In this document: one piece after another, positions 1-6,091 of the stretch
How the letters are laid out: each line of letters begins with the position of its first letter
How positions within the stretch are numbered: position 1 is the first letter of the stretch
NCBI GenBank assembly: GCA_017517985.1
Contig: JAFWWX010000451.1
Span: 1-9,080 of the forward strand
DNA: 9,080 nucleotides
Direction of reading: 5' to 3'
Source of the DNA: Clostridia bacterium
GTDB lineage: Bacteria; Bacillota_A; Clostridia; Oscillospirales; CAG-382
Program-made: the position numbers and the translations under genes
Notes under the pieces: model-generated
Databases searched by the model: none
Told to the model about the DNA's origin: nothing
Seen by the model: only the letters and a program-made list of their open reading frames with translations

Positions 1-87
1 TAGGGCTTCTCTGATTTTAGGCAGATTCCCTTTTTCAAAGACAACGTCTACAACTGATCCTGATACTTGTACAATTTCTCCATTCAT
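1..87 (-). CDS. atpD: ATP synthase F1 subunit beta, N-terminal fragment (partial, runs off window)
   Basis: Only the first 29 codons are present. They read MNGEIVQVSGSVVDVVF followed by a Lys-Gly-Asn-Leu-Pro segment, which is the typical start of the F1 beta N-terminal beta-barrel. The catalytic domain lies outside the window. Beta is the catalytic subunit of F1 on the cytoplasmic side. The start ATG (87-85) overlaps the gamma stop codon as ATGA, implying translational coupling. The SD GGAGGT lies inside the end of the gamma gene, 11 bases upstream. A second ATG at 83-81 is in another frame and does not give a beta protein. Position after gamma matches the standard alpha-gamma-beta-epsilon order, so epsilon is expected beyond the window. 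Confidence 0.95.
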   Translation of the reverse strand, partial: MNGEIVQVSGSVVDVVFEKGNLPKIREAL

Positions 88-1010
88 TCGCTTTTTACAC
101 CTCCTCTGACACTTTTCATTTTAGCTTTCTTTCTCATACTTTTTGCACCTGATGAAACTTCGGTGATTTCCTGTGTTATAGCACCTTGACGAATATGGTT
201 ATACTGAACAGAAAGTTCGTCAAGTAATTCCTGTGCATTTCTGTTAGCCGAATCCATAGCGTTCATACGCGCATTCTGTTCACTGCAAAAGCTGTCAATC
301 AGCGCACTGTATATAAATCCCGTTACATAGCTTGGAACTATGTTATCTAAAACCTTTTCAATGGACGGCTGAAACTCAAAAGGAATTATAATTTCTTTTT
401 CGTGAATATCAGAAGTAATAAACTGTGCACGGTGGAAGGGCAATAATCTCGCAGAGCAAGCCTGTGAGTTTATCACTCCCTGCATATCGGTATAAATAAC
501 AAAAATCTTTGAAAGCTTTTGTCTGTTAAATAAATCAAGTAAAATTGCCGAAATCTCTCTTGCTCTGTGAATTGTAGGATTCTGCGCCGTATAAAGAAAG
601 CTTTGCTCTATTGGAATATTACGTGATGTGAAATAATGTCTTCCAAATTCTCCTACGACAAAAAGCTTGGGATTTTCATGTTCCTGCATAAGCCTCAGAG
701 CCTCTTTTATAACATTCTGATTGTATGCTCCGGCGAGACCCTTATCCGCCGTAATAACAAGATATCCATAAGATCCGTGAAGCTCATGCTCACCGGTTAC
801 AGGATAGAAATATTTATTTTCAATCTCTTCAGAGGTTCTGAAAATTCGTTTTATCTCTCCCTGAATACAATTAAAAAACGGTCTGGTTTTATCGAGCTCG
901 CTTTTTGCTTTACGAAGCTTTGTCGAAGCGATCAGATACATAGCATTGGTGATTTTCTGCGTATCCCTTACACTTTTAATTCGATTTTTTATTTCCTTTG
1001 TGGTTGCCAT
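84..1010 (-). CDS. atpG: ATP synthase F1 subunit gamma
   Basis: Gamma is the central rotor shaft that turns inside the alpha3-beta3 head and links it to the c-ring. The N-terminus has the family signature (IKNRIKSVRDTQKITNAM, then Ala-Ser-Thr-Lys-Leu-Arg-Lys-Ala) forming the first coiled-coil helix. ITADKGLAGAYNQNV near residues 86-100 belongs to the Rossmann-like middle domain. The C-terminal helix (about 240-288) carries ARMNAMDSANRNAQELLDEL and RQGAITQEITEV. Length is 308 aa, against a usual 285-290 or so. The excess is a basic tail (about 290-308, KSMRKKAKMKSVRGG) after the point where gamma normally ends. The start at 1010 is 4 bases after the alpha stop, with a weak AGGGACGG-type SD in the alpha end. 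The gene is coupled to atpD by ATGA. Confidence 0.97.
   Translation of the reverse strand: MATTKEIKNRIKSVRDTQKITNAMYLIASTKLRKAKSELDKTRPFFNCIQGEIKRIFRTSEEIENKYFYPVTGEHELHGSYGYLVITADKGLAGAYNQNVIKEALRLMQEHENPKLFVVGEFGRHYFTSRNIPIEQSFLYTAQNPTIHRAREISAILLDLFNRQKLSKIFVIYTDMQGVINSQACSARLLPFHRAQFITSDIHEKEIIIPFEFQPSIEKVLDNIVPSYVTGFIYSALIDSFCSEQNARMNAMDSANRNAQELLDELSVQYNHIRQGAITQEITEVSSGAKSMRKKAKMKSVRGGVKSE
99..104 (-). promoter_or_regulatory. ribosome binding site of atpD, inside the atpG coding end
   Basis: GGAGGT on the minus strand, 11 bases before the atpD ATG at 87. It lies within the Arg-Gly-Gly codons of the gamma C-terminal tail. This may partly explain why gamma has extra C-terminal residues. 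Confidence 0.75.
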
Positions 1011-1014
1011 TCTA

Positions 1015-2751
1015 TCACCGTCCCTGCAAAAATTCTTTTGCTATGCGAATGATTTCTTCTCTGCACTCATCTTCGAGCACTCCGCTTCCATTGATGTTTT
1101 CGGCAATTTCAAAATGCTTTTCCTCAAAATATTTGAGCATATTCTGAACAGTTACCGTAACCCTACCCGGTGCAATATTCTGCAAAAGATGATTTAAGAC
1201 AACAACTAAAATAATAACCTGCTCGTGATGCTTATACGGTTTATACTGTTCCTGTTTCAGCACTTGCATAAGTCCCTGACCGTAAGTAAGCTGTGCTTTG
1301 GACGCATCATCAAGGTCACTTGCAAACTGTGTGAACACTTCCATTTCACGGTACTGTGCCAAATCAAGACGGATAGCGCCTGCTGCTTTTTTCATTGCTT
1401 GTGTCTGTGCATCGCCCCCCACACGGGAAACAGAAAGACCTACATTTACTGCCGGACGCTGACCTGCAAAAAACAAATCGCTTTCCAAAAAAATCTGACC
1501 GTCTGTAATGGAAATAATATTTGTCGGAATATATGCCGATACATCGCCTGATTGTGTTTCAACAATAGGAAGCGCCGTCATACTTCCGCCGCCTTTTTCA
1601 TCGCTTAAGTGTGCACTACGCTCTAGGAGTCTTGAATGCAGATAGAACACATCACCGGGATATGCTTCTCGTCCCGGAGCACGCTCTAAAAGAAGACTCA
1701 AGGAACGATAAGCAATAGCATGCTTTGATAAATCATCATACACAATCAAAACATCTTTCCCATTATCCATAAAATACTCTCCCAATGCACATCCGGCATA
1801 AGGTGCTATGTACTGCAGCGGTGCCGAGTCACTTGCAGAGGCATTGACAATAATCGTGTATTCCATTGCACCTCTCGATTTAAGATTTTGCACAAGCTGA
1901 GCAACAGAGCTTGCTTTTTGACCAATTGCGACATATATACAAATAACATCCTTGCCTTTTTGATTCAGAATGGTATCTATTGCAATCGCAGTTTTACCTG
2001 TCTGACGGTCGCCTATGATAAGCTCACGCTGACCTCTGCCGATTGGAAACATTGAATCTATTGCAAGAATACCGGTTTCCATTGGTGCACAAACAGGCTG
2101 TCTGTCAATGATACCGGGTGCCGGATTTTCAACCGCACGATAGTCAACTGAATGAATTTCGCCTTGTCCGTCAATTGGAACACCGAGAGCATTTACTACT
2201 CTTCCTATAAATTCATCACCAACGGGAACACCTGCAGTTTTGCCGGTTCTTTTTACCGTGCTTCCTTCACTGATTTCTTCATCGCTTCCGAAAAGAATAC
2301 AGCCTATTTCGCCATCCCTTAAGTCCTGTACCATACCTCTTACACCTGATGTAAAAAGCAAAATTTCACCATAGGTTGCGTTTTTAAGACCGCTGACGGT
2401 GGCAATTCCGTCACCGACAGTCAAAACTTCGCCAATTTCTTCAGCAATAGCTTCAGGTGTCCAGTTTTCAACTGTTTCACGGATTAAAGGAATAATGTCA
2501 TTACTTTTATTTTTAAGCTTAGATAAGGCTTCTTTGAATTGAGCAAGGCGTCCGTCGATACTCCAGTCGAAAACTTCAGAACCAATCTCCAGCTTAAAGC
2601 CGCCTTCGGGTATATCTGTTTTCTTCCAGACCAGAGAAATGTCCTCGTTGTATCTTTGCTTTAAGAAATCAATAAATTTCTTCTCCTGCTCGTCGCTTGG
2701 CGGTGTATTGGAATACAAAACGGCAGTTTGGGTATAAATTTTATCAGTCAT
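1015..2751 (-). CDS. atpA: ATP synthase F1 subunit alpha with an N-terminal delta (OSCP) C-domain-like fusion
   Basis: This is the regulatory/non-catalytic nucleotide-binding subunit of F1. Alpha features are the N-terminal barrel ([19 protein letters not shown], about 104-122), Walker A GDRQTGKT (247-254), Walker B-type VLIVYDD (334-340), and the arginine-finger segment [10 protein letters not shown] (R443). Length is 578 aa against about 500 for typical alpha, and Walker A is displaced about 78 residues from its usual place. Residues 1-77 do not resemble alpha. They read as the C-terminal domain of delta: a Thr-Ala segment, [16 protein letters not shown], then [20 protein letters not shown], matching delta's GG-x-gd-x-D-S-rL pattern. 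No in-frame Met occurs between residues 1 and 140, so an unfused alpha from an internal ATG is not available. The gene overlaps atpF by 8 bases, leaving no room for atpH. Fusion is read from the sequence; its function is inference. Confidence 0.96.
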   Translation of the reverse strand: MTDKIYTQTAVLYSNTPPSDEQEKKFIDFLKQRYNEDISLVWKKTDIPEGGFKLEIGSEVFDWSIDGRLAQFKEALSKLKNKSNDIIPLIRETVENWTPEAIAEEIGEVLTVGDGIATVSGLKNATYGEILLFTSGVRGMVQDLRDGEIGCILFGSDEEISEGSTVKRTGKTAGVPVGDEFIGRVVNALGVPIDGQGEIHSVDYRAVENPAPGIIDRQPVCAPMETGILAIDSMFPIGRGQRELIIGDRQTGKTAIAIDTILNQKGKDVICIYVAIGQKASSVAQLVQNLKSRGAMEYTIIVNASASDSAPLQYIAPYAGCALGEYFMDNGKDVLIVYDDLSKHAIAYRSLSLLLERAPGREAYPGDVFYLHSRLLERSAHLSDEKGGGSMTALPIVETQSGDVSAYIPTNIISITDGQIFLESDLFFAGQRPAVNVGLSVSRVGGDAQTQAMKKAAGAIRLDLAQYREMEVFTQFASDLDDASKAQLTYGQGLMQVLKQEQYKPYKHHEQVIILVVVLNHLLQNIAPGRVTVTVQNMLKYFEEKHFEIAENINGSGVLEDECREEIIRIAKEFLQGR

Positions 2752-3238
2752 CCGCCTCGCTCCTTTGTACCGAATTCAAAAAGTTATTGTAAGCATCCGA
2801 AGTGCTTGCGCCTGCAACAATTTTTTCAGTAGCATCCGCTACCATATCGGCTATTTCATTCTGAGCACTTTCAAGAAGTTTTTTGCGTTCTCCTTCAGCC
2901 TTTTTATATGCATCAGAAACGATTTTATCTGCTTCCTGCTTTGCTAAAAGCATACTCTGAGCGGTTTTCTCAGACAATGACTTGTTTGCAGCCTGCCTTT
3001 TTTCTTCAATTTCGCTATCGGCAGAATGTAATTTTTCTGCATACTTCTTTTTAAGTTCCTCTGCCTGCTTTAAATTCTTCTTTGCTTCATCGTCAATGTT
3101 TTTGTAATATTCGCATCTTTTATCCATAAATTTCTTTACGGGGTCATATAGAAGGAAATATAGTATTGCAAACAAAATTACAAAATTTAACAAATGCAGA
3201 AGAATTTGCTGCCAGTCAATATTAAGCGGCACATTCAT
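2744..3238 (-). CDS. atpF: ATP synthase F0 subunit b
   Basis: This is the peripheral-stalk subunit, anchoring the F1 head to F0. The 164 residues begin with a short polar N-terminus and one membrane helix (about 10-30, [18 protein letters not shown]), followed by the conserved [11 protein letters not shown] hinge. A long charged, heptad-like helix follows (about 40-150, rich in Lys, Glu, Ala and Gln), typical of the b dimer coiled coil. The ending is [13 protein letters not shown] plus a short acidic tail. Length is normal. SD AAGGAGGAA (3252-3244) lies 5 bases before the ATG. The gene follows c after 16 bases and overlaps alpha by 8 bases (its TGA at 2746-2744 lies beyond the atpA ATG). No delta domain is fused here, unlike the b-delta fusion of mycobacteria; the delta-like piece is on alpha instead. 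Confidence 0.96.
   Translation of the reverse strand: MNVPLNIDWQQILLHLLNFVILFAILYFLLYDPVKKFMDKRCEYYKNIDDEAKKNLKQAEELKKKYAEKLHSADSEIEEKRQAANKSLSEKTAQSMLLAKQEADKIVSDAYKKAEGERKKLLESAQNEIADMVADATEKIVAGASTSDAYNNFLNSVQRSEADD
2760..2766 (-). promoter_or_regulatory. ribosome binding site deciding the atpA (fusion) start
   Basis: AAAGGAG on the minus strand lies 8 bases before the ATG at 2751 and inside the last codons of atpF. It supports translation of alpha from the start that includes the delta-like extension. Confidence 0.8.
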
Positions 3239-3254
3239 TGATTTTCCTCCTTCC

Positions 3255-3596
3255 TTACAATACGAATATAATCAGTATTGCAATAACAAGTGCGTAGATA
3301 ATAGCTGTTTCAACGAAAACAAGACCAAGCATCAATGTTGTACGGATTTTGTTTTCAGCCTCAGGCTGACGGGAAATCGCTTCTGCAGATTTTGCAATAG
3401 CCCAGCCCATACCGATTGCACCGGCCGCTGCCGCAAGTCCAACTGCAATCGCTGCCGCAAGTGCTTTGTCACCAAGCGCATTGTCGGCTGCTGCAACCGT
3501 TTCGGCTTCACCTGCAGCGAAAGCAGGGATTGTCAATGTAAATATCATCGCAAGCAGCATCACTGCCGTAAAGATTCTTTTAATGTTCTTTTTCAT
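3255..3596 (-). CDS. atpE: ATP synthase F0 subunit c with N-terminal signal-like extension
   Basis: This is the ring-forming proteolipid that carries the coupling ion. The core has two membrane helices (about 44-72 and 86-112) joined by the polar loop RQPEA (76-80). The ion-binding carboxylate is E96 in LVFVETAIIYALV. Length is 113 aa, against 70-90 for most c subunits. The excess is an N-terminal Lys/Arg-rich start, a hydrophobic run (AVMLLAMIFTLTIP) and AFA-A near 25-28, which looks like a signal peptidase I site and would leave about 86 residues. Compared from memory with the Na+-binding Ilyobacter c subunit, the Gln32 position is M63, Ser66 is T97 and Thr67 is A98, with the Tyr kept (Y101). 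Proton coupling is therefore more likely than sodium, but this is inference. SD GGAGGT (3609-3604) is 7 bases from the ATG. Confidence 0.96.
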   Translation of the reverse strand: MKKNIKRIFTAVMLLAMIFTLTIPAFAAGEAETVAAADNALGDKALAAAIAVGLAAAAGAIGMGWAIAKSAEAISRQPEAENKIRTTLMLGLVFVETAIIYALVIAILIIFVL

Positions 3597-3618
3597 ATCT
3601 TAAACCTCCAAATTTTAA

Positions 3619-4428
3619 TTATTTCTTAACGCGAGCCGGCTCTGATACCTCGCCGTAAAAAAGAGATGTGAGCATTGTAAGTACATACGCCTGAATAACG
3701 GCGTGAAGCAATGTAAACAATACTCCGACAAGTACCGGAAGACCATAGCTTAAATGAATATAGTGATAAACAAGCTCTGTTACAAGGGCACCGCTTAAAA
3801 GTGCACCAAAAAGACGAAAGCTCATTGATATGGGAAGAGAAAATTCTTTTAAGGTTTTTCCCACTCCTTTTAATTTATTTTCTGCTATACCGCCCGATAG
3901 GATAACAAGATATGAAAGGCATCCTATCATTATTGCCCCGTTGATATCTGCAAGCGGAGCAGGCAGTGCCATTGATGTTCCGTGTGTTGTAACCACTTGA
4001 ATACCAAATAGTTCAAGTATTGTTCCTACAAATATGTACACGCCTGCGGTGAAAACATATGCACCTAAAAATTTATTACGGTGCGGACTGTTGGATTTTG
4101 CAAGATTCTCAAAAAATCCAACCAGTGTCTCAAGAATAAGCTGAAGCTTTCCCGGAACCATTTTAAATTTTGGAATCACAAATATTCTAATGATTAGTGC
4201 AATCACAAAAAGTATTCCCGTAACAGTAACAGCTGAGATGAGTCCGGGATTTACATTCTTTAAGCCAAAAAGACTTATCTTATTCGTCTCATGAAGAACG
4301 GCATCCCGCATTAATTCTCTTATAGATTCATGGCTGCCGGGGGATTTTACAATTATGGTACCAATCATTAATATAAGTGCAAGAATAGCAAAAGCAACTA
4401 TTCCTGTTGTCCTTTTCTTTTTATCCAT
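3619..4428 (-). CDS. atpB: ATP synthase F0 subunit a
   Basis: This membrane stator subunit forms the two half-channels against the c-ring. The 269 residues contain several hydrophobic helices, starting at about 9-28. The conserved PLADINGA segment is at 158-165. The essential arginine is R205 in LPISMSFRLFGALLSG. The last helix motif HAVIQAYVLTMLTSLFYGE has Q246 next to the arginine region. Length and motif order are normal. The ATG at 4428 lies inside the 3' end of a small upstream ORF (31-base overlap). Its nearest SD-like element, GGAGGT (4448-4443), is 14 bases away, which is long, so coupling to the upstream ORF is plausible. No better in-frame start was found upstream. The c gene follows after 22 bases. 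Confidence 0.95.
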   Translation of the reverse strand: MDKKKRTTGIVAFAILALILMIGTIIVKSPGSHESIRELMRDAVLHETNKISLFGLKNVNPGLISAVTVTGILFVIALIIRIFVIPKFKMVPGKLQLILETLVGFFENLAKSNSPHRNKFLGAYVFTAGVYIFVGTILELFGIQVVTTHGTSMALPAPLADINGAIMIGCLSYLVILSGGIAENKLKGVGKTLKEFSLPISMSFRLFGALLSGALVTELVYHYIHLSYGLPVLVGVLFTLLHAVIQAYVLTMLTSLFYGEVSEPARVKK

Positions 4429-4514
4429 AATAAACAGCCTATACCTCCAATCGTTAAAGCAGCCGCAATACAGGCAGAAACTCCTATTCCGGTTGTTATT
4501 ATTTTCTTATACAT
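4398..4514 (-). CDS. 38-residue single-helix membrane protein at the head of the atp operon
   Basis: This ORF is unrecognised. The protein starts MYKKIITTGIGVSACIAAAL, continues with a Gly-rich hydrophobic stretch (TIGGIGCLLWI) and ends in a basic tail KRKGQQE. That predicts one transmembrane helix with a positive, probably cytoplasmic, C-terminus. The best support is an excellent SD, AGGAGGG, 7 bases before the ATG, and its position as first gene after the atp leader, overlapping atpB by 31 bases. AtpI or AtpZ genes often occupy this place, but those have more than one helix and are longer, and I see no convincing match. It could be a reduced AtpZ-like protein, a genuine small accessory subunit, or a leader ORF whose translation opens the atpB start. 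Homologue searches of short ORFs upstream of atpB in relatives would decide. Confidence 0.6.
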   Translation of the reverse strand: MYKKIITTGIGVSACIAAALTIGGIGCLLWIKRKGQQE

Positions 4515-4521
4515 TTATAAG

Positions 4522-4528
4522 CCCTCCT
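4522..4528 (-). promoter_or_regulatory. strong ribosome binding site of the 38-residue ORF
   Basis: AGGAGGG on the minus strand, 7 bases before the ATG at 4514. It is the best SD in the atp leader and is badly placed for atpB itself (94 bases away), so it argues that the small ORF is translated. Confidence 0.75.
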
Positions 4529-4537
4529 ATCTTTTGC

Positions 4538-4571
4538 AAAAACGTCACTACAAACCTTAACAAGCAATGAC
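4538..4571 (-). other. second, weaker hairpin with T-run in the atp leader
   Basis: On the minus strand GTCATTGC (4571-4564) can pair with GTAGTGAC (4551-4544) over a 12-base loop, using two G-U pairs, and is followed by G then TTTTT (4542-4538). It may be a backup terminator, an attenuator or a chance stem. The large loop makes it weak. Confidence 0.35.
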
Positions 4572-4577
4572 TTGCAG

Positions 4578-4621
4578 AAAAAAAGCAAAGGCGTCCTGAC
4601 TAATATCAGAACGCCTTTGCT
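4578..4621 (-). terminator. intrinsic terminator after nfnB / 5' hairpin of the atp leader
   Basis: On the minus strand AGCAAAGGCGT (5' arm, 4621-4611) pairs with ACGCCTTTGCT (4594-4584). The stem continues through one G-U pair and four further pairs to a 6-base loop (4605-4600). A run of T (4584-4578) follows. The single non-Watson-Crick position is A-C on the plus strand but G-U in minus-strand RNA, supporting minus-strand function. The plus-strand side lacks a clean T-run. It stops transcripts from nfnAB. It also lies within a few bases of the predicted start of the atp transcript, so it could attenuate that operon or form a stable 5' end. Confidence 0.88.
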
Positions 4622-4631
4622 CTTATTTAAT

Positions 4632-4660
4632 ATTATAACTCATTCCCACGATATTGTCAA
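4632..4660 (-). promoter_or_regulatory. perfect-consensus sigma-A promoter for the atp operon
   Basis: TTGACA (4660-4655), a 17-base spacer, then TATAAT (4637-4632) on the minus strand: both hexamers and the spacing are the textbook optimum. The -35 begins 5 bases after the nfnB stop codon. The predicted start site is about 4624-4626, only 3-5 bases before the terminator-like hairpin, giving a leader of about 110 bases to the first ORF. No other good promoter is seen between here and atpB. Confidence 0.85.
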
Positions 4661-4665
4661 GATTT

Positions 4666-6090
4666 TCAGCATTTTTTTCCTTTAAGATATTCGTTAATTG
4701 CATTGGCTGCTGTTTTACCTGCCCCCATTGCAGATATAACCGTTGCTGCACCTGTTACTGCATCGCCACCTGCATAAACTGCATTACGAGATGTTAAACC
4801 ATCTTCGTTGACGATTATACCGCCTCTTGAATTTACCTCAAGCCCTTCAGTTGTAACTTTGATCAATGGATTTGGTGATGTTCCAATTGACATGATAACA
4901 GTATCCACATCAATCTCAAATTCACTTCCGGGAATTGGAGCAGGGCGTCTTCTGCCTTTTGCATCAAGTTCTCCAAGCTCCATTCTAATACAACGCATTC
5001 CTTTTACAAAGCCGTTTTTAGGATCTTTAGTATCATCAGGGTTATTATATCCAAGAATTTCAGTAGGGTTGCAAAGCAGACGGAATTCAATTCCTTCTTC
5101 TTCAGCATGTTCCACTTCCTCTCGTCTCGCCGGAAGTTCATCCATCGATCGGCGGTAAATAACATATACTTTTTCAGCGCCAAGTCTAAGAGCTGTTCTT
5201 GCAGCATCCATAGCAACATTACCGCCGCCAACAACTGCAACATTGCCGCCTTTCATAATAGGTGTTTCAGGATTTTCAAGATAAGATTTCATCAAGTTGC
5301 TTCTCGTCAAAAACTCGTTAGCAGAATACACGCCGTTAAGAGACTCTCCGGGAATACCCATAAAATTAGGAAGTCCTGCGCCTGACCCAATAAACACTGC
5401 CTCAAAGCCCATATCAAACAATTCATCTACTGTCAAAGTTTTTCCTATAACGACATTGGTTTCAATCTTAACGCCAAGCTTATTCAAAGCATCTACTTCT
5501 TTTGCAACAATTGCTTTTGGCAAACGGAACTCGGGAATTCCATAAACCAAAACACCGCCTGCTGTATGAAGTGCTTCATAAACAGTTACATCATAGCCTT
5601 TTTTAGCGAGATCACCTGCGCAAGTTAAACCCGAGGGTCCCGATCCGACTATAGCTACTTTATGACCATTTGAATCAGGCTTTTCGGGAGCATCCTTAGC
5701 GAACGTATTATGCCAGTCTGCAACAAATCTTTCAAGCCTTCCTATACCTACCGATTCTCCTTTAATACCTCTTACGCATTTTGATTCGCACTGTGTTTCC
5801 TGAGGGCATACTCTGCCGCAAACCGCCGGCAACGAAGAAGACTTTGTAATAATCTGATATGCTCCCTCAAAATCACCTTCCTTGATAGCGGAGATAAATT
5901 CCGGAATATGAATTTTTACTGGACAACCGTCAACGCAAGGCATATTTTTACAATTTAAACAACGCATTGCTTCGTTTATTGCCGTTTCTTCTGAATATCC
6001 TAAAGCAACCTCATCGAAATTATGTGCACGAATTCTTGGATCCTGTGTAGGCATCTGATTGCGAGTGATTGACATATTTGCTTTAGCCAT
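4666..6090 (-). CDS. nfnB: NADH-dependent reduced ferredoxin:NADP+ oxidoreductase, large subunit NfnB (GltD-like)
   Basis: This is the flavoprotein subunit of the cytoplasmic electron-bifurcating Nfn complex, which couples ferredoxin and NADH oxidation to NADP+ reduction, or the reverse. Its family is usually annotated as glutamate synthase small subunit. Domains in order: an N-terminal Fe-S domain with CLNCKNMPCVDGCP (C44, 47, 52, 56) and CGRVCPQETQCESKC (C91, 95, 101, 105) for two [4Fe-4S] clusters; an FAD Rossmann motif GSGPSGL (149-155); an NADPH-binding motif GGGNVAMDAAR (288-298); and a C-terminal flavin contact YAGGDAVTGAATVI (439-452). At 474 aa the length is normal. Pairing with nfnA, one base upstream, and the absence of a GltB large subunit favour Nfn over glutamate synthase. 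SD AAGGAGG (6106-6100) lies inside nfnA, 9 bases from the ATG. A terminator follows after about 45 bases. Confidence 0.92.
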   Translation of the reverse strand: MAKANMSITRNQMPTQDPRIRAHNFDEVALGYSEETAINEAMRCLNCKNMPCVDGCPVKIHIPEFISAIKEGDFEGAYQIITKSSSLPAVCGRVCPQETQCESKCVRGIKGESVGIGRLERFVADWHNTFAKDAPEKPDSNGHKVAIVGSGPSGLTCAGDLAKKGYDVTVYEALHTAGGVLVYGIPEFRLPKAIVAKEVDALNKLGVKIETNVVIGKTLTVDELFDMGFEAVFIGSGAGLPNFMGIPGESLNGVYSANEFLTRSNLMKSYLENPETPIMKGGNVAVVGGGNVAMDAARTALRLGAEKVYVIYRRSMDELPARREEVEHAEEEGIEFRLLCNPTEILGYNNPDDTKDPKNGFVKGMRCIRMELGELDAKGRRRPAPIPGSEFEIDVDTVIMSIGTSPNPLIKVTTEGLEVNSRGGIIVNEDGLTSRNAVYAGGDAVTGAATVISAMGAGKTAANAINEYLKGKKC

Positions 6091-6091
6091 A

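Noticed and set aside
636..1052. Open frame on the plus strand inside atpG/atpA
   Set aside because: Composition is random-looking and lies antisense to strongly conserved gamma and alpha codons; no SD or family motif.
4555..4563. TTGTTAA on the minus strand upstream of the atp genes, like one half of a Rex operator
   Set aside because: The second half (TTAACAA at the proper spacing) is absent; the bases form the loop of the weak hairpin instead.
4808..5158. Open frame on the plus strand inside nfnB
   Set aside because: Ser/Pro-rich shadow of the real NfnB frame; no start signal.
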